Below, in pieces: positions 57,619 to 64,000 of a stretch of DNA of 64,000 bases. How positions within the stretch are numbered: position 1 is the first letter of the stretch; each line of letters opens with the position of its first letter. The notes under the pieces are model-generated. The model did not search any database and was not told the origin of the DNA. It worked only from the letters and a program-made list of their open reading frames with translations. Made by a program: the position numbers and the translations under genes. The stretch spans positions 156,236-220,235 of the forward strand of contig NZ_JAALDL010000006.1 in the NCBI RefSeq assembly GCF_011045095.1, read 5' to 3'. This DNA comes from Grimontia sedimenti (lineage in GTDB: Bacteria; Pseudomonadota; Gammaproteobacteria; Enterobacterales; Vibrionaceae).

Positions 57619-58485
57619 TTATGGGTTACGTGGGAATTTGTCGAAGTCTGGGCGACGTTTTTCATTGAAAGCGTTGCGGCCTTCCTGACCTTCTTCGGTC
57701 ATGTAGAACAACATGGTCGCATTACCTGCCAATTCTTGCAGGCCCGCCTGACCATCACAGTCAGCATTCAGTGCCGCTTTCAGGCAGCGCAGCGCCATTG
57801 GGCTGTGCTGAAGCACTTCACGACACCAACGCGCAGTTTCACGCTCAAGCTCTGCGTAAGGGACAACGTGGTTAACCAGACCCATATCCACCGCTTCTTG
57901 CGCATCGTAGAAACGACATAGGAACCAGATCTCACGGGCTTTTTTCTGACCCACGATACGCGCCATGTAAGATGCGCCCCAACCGCCGTCGAAAGAGCCG
58001 ACTTTTGGGCCAGTCTGACCAAATTGCGCGTTGTCTGCTGCGATCGTCAAGTCACACATCATGTGAAGCACATGACCACCACCCACAGCGTATCCTGCCA
58101 CAGAGGCAATCACAGGCTTAGGACAGGTACGGATTTGGCGTTGGAAGTCCAGCACGTTCAAGTGGTGTGTGCCTTCGTCGTCACGGTAACCGCCGTAGTC
58201 GCCACGGATCTTCTGGTCACCACCAGAACAGAATGCATGTTCACCCTGACCACGCAGCACGATCACACCCACTTTTTCGTCGTAGCGTGCATCGGCCAGC
58301 GCTTTGATCATCTCTTTCACTGTTTGAGGGCGGAATGCATTGCGGACTTCAGGACGGTTGATAGTGATTCGCGCGATACCGTCTTCCGATTTTTCAAAAA
58401 GGATATCTTCATAGCCTTCAGAGCAATCATTCCACACCACTGGTGTATACAGTTCCTGTTCGGTTAAACCTGTTGTTCTAGCCAT
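57619..58485 (-). CDS. menB: 1,4-Dihydroxy-2-naphthoyl-CoA synthase
   Basis: Crotonase-fold enzyme that cyclises o-succinylbenzoyl-CoA. 288 residues. Features: [19 protein letters not shown] (about 33-51), the oxyanion loop [20 protein letters not shown] (about 80-99) and the [21 protein letters not shown] signature (about 154-174) with the tyrosine and aspartate residues of type-I MenB. Between menH and menC. Confidence 0.97.
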   Translation of the reverse strand: MARTTGLTEQELYTPVVWNDCSEGYEDILFEKSEDGIARITINRPEVRNAFRPQTVKEMIKALADARYDEKVGVIVLRGQGEHAFCSGGDQKIRGDYGGYRDDEGTHHLNVLDFQRQIRTCPKPVIASVAGYAVGGGHVLHMMCDLTIAADNAQFGQTGPKVGSFDGGWGASYMARIVGQKKAREIWFLCRFYDAQEAVDMGLVNHVVPYAELERETARWCREVLQHSPMALRCLKAALNADCDGQAGLQELAGNATMLFYMTEEGQEGRNAFNEKRRPDFDKFPRNP

Positions 58486-58508
58486 AGTGTTACCATTAAA
58501 TCATTGAA

Positions 58509-59303
58509 TTAATAAGGTTCAATCAGTTGTCTGACCAACTGGCAAAACAGCTTGGGCTGTTCTGCATGAATGTTGTGGCCGGCGTCTGGGACAACGGAAT
58601 AAGACAGCCCCGAATGCATCGCCAATGCCAGAAACTTATTGTCCTTCTCGCCACACAGGTAATACACCTTTGCTGGCAACGTTCTAAGCAAATCGCCCAG
58701 AAAATCCTGTTGGGATAAGGATGTAGCACGCAGCATACTTGCCACTTTTGTACCGAGGTTATCACTGCGCTTAACGATCAAACTTTGTCTTTGCGCATGA
58801 TTTAGTGAGGAAAATACAGGTTGTTGGTACCAATCTTGAAGCACATCAACAATGGGCTCACTTTCAAAACGCACCGCCCATTGTTCATCATGTTCACGCC
58901 TTGCCGCTCTCTCGGGTTCAGGTAAACCTGGGTGCCCATTTTCGATAATGAGCCCAACAAAAGGCGCGTTGATTACCTTCAGAGAGCTTGAACAGTGAGT
59001 GGCGAGATACATCGCAATGCGTGCGCCCAGCGAATAGCCCACCAGCCAAAAAGGTGAAGACAATGTCTCACTGATCGTTGCTATTACTTTGATGCAGGTA
59101 TCTTCAAAGCCGACCGCTTCGATATGTTGGCTACCACCGTGTCCCGGCAAATCGATAGCCAGGCATAGATACTCTTTGGAAAGCTCATCAATGACAGGTT
59201 GCCAATCCCTATGATCGCCAAGCAGACCATGAAGGAAAACAAGGGCAGGTTTGTCTGCCTGCCCTTGGAGGGAATAATTCAATCTTTCAGAGCAGTTCTG
59301 CAT
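58509..59303 (-). CDS. menH: SHCHC synthase (2-succinyl-6-hydroxy-2,4-cyclohexadiene-1-carboxylate synthase)
   Basis: Alpha/beta hydrolase removing pyruvate from SEPHCHC. 264 residues from the ATG at 59303 (MQNCSERLNYSLQG), which overlaps menD by 17 nt and has GGTGA upstream; the longer frame reads inside menD and is rejected. FLHGLLGDHRDW (about 23-34), nucleophile GYSLGAR (about 88-94) and the histidine of DAGHNIHAEQP (about 238-248) form the triad. Confidence 0.92.
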   Translation of the reverse strand: MQNCSERLNYSLQGQADKPALVFLHGLLGDHRDWQPVIDELSKEYLCLAIDLPGHGGSQHIEAVGFEDTCIKVIATISETLSSPFWLVGYSLGARIAMYLATHCSSSLKVINAPFVGLIIENGHPGLPEPERAARREHDEQWAVRFESEPIVDVLQDWYQQPVFSSLNHAQRQSLIVKRSDNLGTKVASMLRATSLSQQDFLGDLLRTLPAKVYYLCGEKDNKFLALAMHSGLSYSVVPDAGHNIHAEQPKLFCQLVRQLIEPY

Positions 59304-61005
59304 TGGCAATTTCACCAAACAGCGCTTTAAGTGCCTTGCCGCACTCGCCCGCCCCAACCTTGAGTTCAATCACCGTCGTTCCCGGCGTAGACTGCGCATC
59401 GATGCATTGTGCTCGCGCGGTTTCCAGCGATGAAGGGCATACATAATTGAGCCCGAACATCGCAGCTGCATGGGAGAAATCGATGCCATGCGGCATACGA
59501 TAGAAGGTTTCTTTGTTCTGATCAGGCACCGGTAACATGTCGAAAATACCGCCGCCATCATTGTTAATGATGATCAGCGCAAATGGCTGCGGGTTGTTTG
59601 CCAGTAACGCAAGGCTGTTGAGGTCATAAAGTGCGGAAGTGTCGCCCATCAACATCAACATCGGCCGCTGTCTGCTGCGTTGAACACCTGAAGCCGTGGC
59701 AATCAGACCATCGATACCCGATGCACCGCGATTGGCAAACACGGCTTTTTCTGGCAGCTGGCTGCACATGTCCAGCAGGCGGATTGCCATGCTGTTTCCA
59801 ATAAAGAGCTCGCTCTCTTTCGAAAGCCAATGGCTGAAGTCAGCAGCTAAGGAGACTTCTGACAGCGATTCATCAGACGAACCGTTGAAAGCCGCCAATC
59901 TCTCAAAATATTGTTGGCTCGCCACAACCAACGCATCAGCCCAATGCGCGTGTTCGTTATCACGGGTGATATCAGACAAAGCCAGCGCCATATCTGCCAG
60001 TGGCGCATTGATGCGCAAACCCTTTCTATGACTTGGGTCCAGCCTCCCGGGATGTCTCTCAACCAACCAGTAGTTGCCCTCAAACTGGTTGATAAACAGG
60101 CCGAGGCGCTTTGACACCAAACGGCTGCCAAATTGAACGATAACATCGGCTTGCTTTAGCACTTCGAGACAGGAAGGGTTTTGCAGCCAAACATCAAAGC
60201 CTGCGAATGCAGAGCCTTGGCTCGCTTGCGGATCACAGAGAATAGGCCAGTGAAGTTTCTGAGCCAGCGCATCAATGGCTTGGCGTTCGCTCACAGAAGC
60301 TTTACCCACCACCAACACACCTTTTTCGTGCTGGAACTTAGTCCAATCGCGCAAAGGCTGGCTTAAATCTGCCTGTGAAGGAGTGAAAGACAAGTAAGGC
60401 TTATCACTCTTCAGCCAAGTTCGAACTGGCTCAAGGTAGGACGAAGGGTCTTCCATTTCTCCGTATAACGGTTCAGGGAACGGACAGTTGATATGATAGC
60501 TCCCGCCCAGCTCTGACTGACGATGCAGCCCCTCTGACACTGTCGACAACAACCAAGCAGGCGAAATGTGTTCTGCGGGTGACGGCAAGAAACTCGTCAC
60601 TTCTGCATGCTCGCTGAAAATGCCCTGCTGGCTGATTGCCTGATTGGCGCCACATTGAATAAGTTCAGCCGGACGGTCGGCAGTTAGCAGCACCAGCTTT
60701 TCACGGGTTAAACGGCTTTCTGCCACAGCGGGCAGCAAATTCGCCACCGCTGTACCGGACGTAACAATCACAGCCACAGGACTGTTAGAAGCTTTCGCCA
60801 ATCCCAACGCTAAAAAGCCTAAACCACGCTCATCGAAATGGGTATGCAGACGAATAGAGGAGTCAGCGCTTTGAAGTCTTTCCGCTTCCAAAGTCAGCGG
60901 TGTTGAGCGCGAGCCCGGTGCAATACAAATGTCTTTCACACCCGCACGTTGCAGCGACATCAAAATCAGTCGCGCCCAGATACGGTTGATGGTTGAAGGC
61001 TTCAT
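59287..61005 (-). CDS. menD: SEPHCHC synthase
   Basis: Thiamine-diphosphate enzyme adding the succinyl semialdehyde of 2-oxoglutarate to isochorismate. 572 residues. APGSRSTPLTLEAE (about 31-44), FDERGLGFLALGLAK with the catalytic glutamate (about 59-73), and GDTSALYDLNSL...INNDGGGIF (about 447-480) for the cofactor. The ATG at 61005 overlaps the menF stop as ATGA, so the longer frame is rejected. Confidence 0.96.
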   Translation of the reverse strand: MKPSTINRIWARLILMSLQRAGVKDICIAPGSRSTPLTLEAERLQSADSSIRLHTHFDERGLGFLALGLAKASNSPVAVIVTSGTAVANLLPAVAESRLTREKLVLLTADRPAELIQCGANQAISQQGIFSEHAEVTSFLPSPAEHISPAWLLSTVSEGLHRQSELGGSYHINCPFPEPLYGEMEDPSSYLEPVRTWLKSDKPYLSFTPSQADLSQPLRDWTKFQHEKGVLVVGKASVSERQAIDALAQKLHWPILCDPQASQGSAFAGFDVWLQNPSCLEVLKQADVIVQFGSRLVSKRLGLFINQFEGNYWLVERHPGRLDPSHRKGLRINAPLADMALALSDITRDNEHAHWADALVVASQQYFERLAAFNGSSDESLSEVSLAADFSHWLSKESELFIGNSMAIRLLDMCSQLPEKAVFANRGASGIDGLIATASGVQRSRQRPMLMLMGDTSALYDLNSLALLANNPQPFALIIINNDGGGIFDMLPVPDQNKETFYRMPHGIDFSHAAAMFGLNYVCPSSLETARAQCIDAQSTPGTTVIELKVGAGECGKALKALFGEIANAELL

Positions 61006-62339
61006 CCGGCCTTTTTCTCCATATGTTTGTCCGGCGAAGGACCCAGCAGGTTTCTGAGTGTCGCCATTTTCCGGTCGAGCTCTTTCCACTCGCTTTCCGA
61101 CACTGAACCCGGCACGATACCTGCGCCCGCAAATAGATGCACCTTGTTATCAACAATCAGAGCGCTGCGGATAGCCACGCAGAATTCACTTTGCTCAGGG
61201 CTAAGGTAACCCACCGAGCCGCTGTACCAGCCGCGCACAAAGGGCTCATTCTCCACGATAAAATCCACCGCTTTCTCGCGGGGTAAACCTGCCACCGCAG
61301 CGGTTGGCTGCAATAAATCCAGCAATGTGGATGAAGGTACGTCAGGGATTAGATTCGCTTCAATATCGCGCTTTAAGTGCTGCACATTACGAAGACGCAC
61401 TAAATGTGGCGTGATCTCAACATCCAATTGTTCGCTATGCGGATTCAGTCGCTGGGTAATATCATCAACAACCAAACGGTTCTCATAGATGTTCTTGCTG
61501 TCATTGAGCAACCAGGTCGCCAGTGAAAGGTCTTCCTCGGCGTCTTTGCCGCGACCTATGGTACCTGCGAGAGCTTCAGTATAGAGTTCGCTGTCATTGC
61601 GCCAGAATAAGCGCTCCGGTGTCGAGCCAACAAAACAGTGCTTTTCATCCAGCGCCAGCAGGAAATGGAAGTTGGACTTATTGATCTCGACAGAGGCTTT
61701 AAGCAGGCTGGCTGCGGGTAAGGTTCGATCAAGCTCAAGCGTTGTCTTGCGTGCCAGCACCACTTTTTGCAGTTCGGTTGTTTCAATCGCCGACAACGCA
61801 TCACCAATCATGGTCGACCATTGGTCAAACTCTGGTTGATGCTGGGTTGCCAACACGTCGCAATCCGGGGGGGATAAGCGTTGGGATTGGGTGACTAGCT
61901 TAGATAATGCCGCGCGAACTTTTAACAGGTCATCGCAAAGATTCAGCGTGATGTACCACTGGCCTTTTCGGCAGGCCATCTCGATCTGTGGAAGGAAAAA
62001 GAAGGACTGAAGACAGCGCTGGTTACGTTCCGTACGCCCATCAAAAGAACGTCCGCCCCAAATGCGCTGACCTTTGACGAGTTGACGCTCAGCCGAGGCA
62101 GGATCAGAAAAAGTTTTAACCTGACCAAGTGCCAATACCTGCTCTGTATCGTCTCGGGTTTGCCAATAGAACTTAGGGAATAATGGCTGGGTATTTAGCC
62201 AGTCGATAGGATCGGTACGCTCAGGCCATTGGAATGGCAGCGTGATCTGCTTGGGGAGTGGCGACACTGTCGACAGGGATTCAACAAGCCTGGCGATAGC
62301 TTGGCTTAAATCGGTCAAACTAACCTCACTTACACTCAC
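61002..62339 (-). CDS. menF: Isochorismate synthase (menaquinone-specific)
   Basis: First committed enzyme of menaquinone synthesis, isomerising chorismate to isochorismate. 445 residues. The chorismate-binding half (about 190-440) has LQKVVLARKTTLEL, FVGSTPERLFWRN, LAGTIGRGKDAEEDL, LQPTAAVAGLPREKA and GWYSGSVGYLS. Starts at GTG (MSVSEVSLTDLS) after CAGG. First gene of a fully coupled menFDHBCE operon. Confidence 0.95.
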   Translation of the reverse strand: MSVSEVSLTDLSQAIARLVESLSTVSPLPKQITLPFQWPERTDPIDWLNTQPLFPKFYWQTRDDTEQVLALGQVKTFSDPASAERQLVKGQRIWGGRSFDGRTERNQRCLQSFFFLPQIEMACRKGQWYITLNLCDDLLKVRAALSKLVTQSQRLSPPDCDVLATQHQPEFDQWSTMIGDALSAIETTELQKVVLARKTTLELDRTLPAASLLKASVEINKSNFHFLLALDEKHCFVGSTPERLFWRNDSELYTEALAGTIGRGKDAEEDLSLATWLLNDSKNIYENRLVVDDITQRLNPHSEQLDVEITPHLVRLRNVQHLKRDIEANLIPDVPSSTLLDLLQPTAAVAGLPREKAVDFIVENEPFVRGWYSGSVGYLSPEQSEFCVAIRSALIVDNKVHLFAGAGIVPGSVSESEWKELDRKMATLRNLLGPSPDKHMEKKAG

Positions 62340-62707
62340 AACCTGAAAGGTAATGTCCGATTCCCTGGGAGACCCAAATGCTGCATGGCGTGGCTGCGAA
62401 GACTTTCTTTTCTGTGTTTGTCAGAACATCCTGCGATGACGAATGCGCAAAATACCATCACTCCGGTTAATTTCGCATCAAGCTCCGCCAATTTACGACA
62501 AACTCGATAAAATTTCCTGTTGGAAAGCCATTCTACAACCTTATTGATTGTGATGAAATCCGAATGTTCTAGAATAATATTCCAACAAATCAGGATTTAA
62601 TTGCTTATATTTCTTCTTTTCCCCGTTTTTTACTATTCGCTACTTATATATGCCCTTTCGTTAGTGTAATTTACTGGAAACACTTAAAAATAAGCTCAGG
62701 AATCATG
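62340..62707. promoter_or_regulatory. Divergent menF-alaA control region
   Basis: About 368 nt without a gene. A TTGTGA hexamer, 16-base spacer and TAGAAT (about 62547-62574) could be an alaA promoter. No strong operator or RNA gene is seen; the alaA side is A/T-rich. Confidence 0.4.
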
Positions 62708-63921
62708 ATGCAAGAAATCGGGATGTCGACGAAGCTGGACAACGTTTGTTATGACATTCGTGGTCCAGTGATGAAAGAGGCAAAGCGCCTCGAAGAAGAA
62801 GGCCACAAAATTCTAAAACTGAACATCGGCAACCCAGCCCCATTTGGTTTCGACGCACCGGATGAAATTCTGGTCGACGTGATTCGAAATCTGCCGACCT
62901 CTCAGGGTTATTGTGATTCCAAAGGAATTTACTCCGCGCGTAAAGCGGTCGTTCAGCACTACCAAAAGCGCGGCATGTTGGATTTGGATGTTGAAGACGT
63001 TTACCTGGGTAATGGTGTCTCTGAGCTGATCGTGATGGCAATGCAGGCATTGCTGAATAGCGGTGACGAACTGTTGGTGCCTTCTCCGGACTATCCACTG
63101 TGGACAGCAGCCGTCTCTCTGTCTGGCGGTAAGCCCGTTCATTATATGTGTGATGAAGAATCGGACTGGTACCAGATCTGGATGACATTAAAGCCAAGAT
63201 CACGCCAAATACCAAAGGTATCGTGCTGATCAACCCAAATAACCCAACGGGCGCGGTTTACAGCCGTGACTTCCTGTTGGAAATTGCGGAAATCGCCCGT
63301 CAGAACAACCTGATCATTTTCGCGGACGAAATCTACGACAAGATCCTGTACGACGGTGCCCAACACCATTCTATGGCGCCGCTGGCTCCGGATGTTTTCT
63401 GTGTGACCTTCAGTGGCCTGTCGAAATCCTACCGAGTGTGTGGCTTCCGCTCTGGCTGGATGATCCTGTCAGGTCCTCGCCATCTGGCAAAAGGCTATAT
63501 CGCAGGCTTGGAGATGTTGGCGTCAATGCGTTTGTGTGCAAACGTACCCATGCAGCATGCAATCCAAACCGCGTTGGGTGGTTACCAGAGTATCAATGAA
63601 CTGATTCTGCCAGGTGGCCGTTTGCTGGAGCAACGAGATAAAGCTTGGGAATTGTTGAACCAGATCCCGGGTATTAGTTGCGTGAAACCAAAAGGCGCGC
63701 TGTATCTGTTCCCGAAAATCGACACCAAGAAATACAGCATTCATAACGATGAAAAGATGATGCTCGACTTCTTGCTACAGGAAAAAGTGTTGATGGTGCA
63801 TGGCACGGGTTTTAACTGGCACAAGCCGGATCACTTCCGTATTGTCACGTTGCCTCGTGTAGATGATTTGGAAATGGCGATTGGTCGCTTCGAACGATTC
63901 CTAACGACGTATCGTCAGTAA
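62708..63921 (+). pseudogene. alaA: Alanine-synthesising aminotransferase, frame broken once (likely sequencing indel)
   Basis: PLP-dependent class I aminotransferase, the AlaA (YfbQ) type that makes alanine from pyruvate and glutamate. Residues up to CDEESDWY read in one frame, then LDDIKAKITPNTKGIVLINP and the rest in the next. Adding one C to the CC at 63171-63172 (making TAC CCA GAT) joins them into 404 residues, matching 405 in E. coli. LNIGNPAPFGFDAPDEIL, INPNNPTGAV and the PLP-lysine region FSGLSKSYRVCGFRSGW are all intact. ATG at 62708 has AGGA upstream; the preceding ATG at 62705 is an alternative. I expect a functional gene. Confidence 0.88.
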
Positions 63922-63928
63922 GATAATA

Positions 63929-64000
63929 GGTCCTGGGTTCTAGGGTCCTGGGTCCTGGGTCCTGGGTCCTGGTCCTGGGTCCTGGGTCCTGGATCCTCGG
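63929..64000. repeat. Heptanucleotide (GGTCCTG)n tandem repeat, running off the window
   Basis: Eight to nine units of GGTCCTG or a one-base-shorter GGTCCT variant begin 8 nt after the alaA stop and continue to the last base. Most units are identical; GGTTCTA and GGATCCTCGG are the divergent ends. Its full length is unknown. Confidence 0.85.

Overview
The window is a 64 kb stretch of core chromosome from a marine gamma-proteobacterium of the Vibrionaceae. The toxR-toxS pair sits beside htpG, the nag genes neighbour a periplasmic-type chitobiase, and many proteins read as close relatives of E. coli and Vibrio proteins. Base composition looks to be near 49% G+C. Grimontia, Enterovibrio or Salinivibrio would all fit better than a low-GC Vibrio, but the sequence alone does not settle the genus. 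I saw no prophage, integron, insertion sequence, CRISPR array, tRNA or rRNA.

Layout: (1) 1-7.6 kb, TCA cycle: sucA (3' end cut off by the window), sdhB, sdhA, sdhD and sdhC on the minus strand, and gltA divergent on the plus strand. (2) 7.6-14.8 kb, housekeeping: a NIF3/YbgI protein, a DUF1853 protein, seqA-pgm, ybfF, a DUF2788 peptide, fldA, a DUF4442 thioesterase-like protein and fur. (3) 14.8-24.5 kb, glnS and the N-acetylglucosamine block: chitobiase and nagE face away from nagB-nagA-nagC, with a CRP-like site and a NagC-like operator between them. (4) 24.5-31.4 kb: a Kef-type antiporter, asnB, an ERIC-like palindrome, gsk, hemH and adk. (5) 31.6-39.8 kb: htpG, toxRS, recR, ybaB, dnaX, apt, ybaN and an overlooked 38-codon membrane peptide. 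The gene order glnS-nag-asnB and ybaN-apt-dnaX-ybaB-recR-htpG-adk-hemH-gsk matches E. coli, apart from toxRS inserted between recR and htpG. (6) 39.9-42.9 kb, a more lineage-specific pocket: a short DksA/TraR-like protein under an FNR-like box, an unknown lipoprotein, a DUF2057 protein and a porin. (7) 42.9-47.5 kb: dinG, a TSUP permease, priC, a histone-deacetylase-fold enzyme and a broken ybaM-like gene. (8) 47.5-55.3 kb: an alanine/glycine:cation symporter with a structured leader, a TIGR02647 protein, an MFS transporter, Tim44-like and TM2 proteins, a TetR regulator and an MFS-acyltransferase fusion. (9) 55.3-62.3 kb: the complete menFDHBCE operon. (10) 62.7 kb to the end: alaA and a 7-bp tandem repeat running off the edge.

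The genes describe a facultative anaerobe. It makes menaquinone, has a full respiratory TCA branch, eats chitin-derived amino sugars under catabolite control, controls iron through Fur, and senses envelope state through ToxRS.

The most important warning is that three genes (dnaX twice, the ybaM-like gene twice, alaA once) carry single-base losses, each explained by shortening a homopolymer by one base. This looks more like uncorrected sequencing or assembly indels than biology. In dnaX the damage lies exactly at the expected programmed frameshift site, so it needs separate checking. I did not find a convincing undescribed system. The best leads are the structured leader of the symporter, the FNR-boxed divergent pair (DksA-like protein and 38-aa membrane peptide), the priC-HDAC-ybaM coupling and the ERIC-like element.
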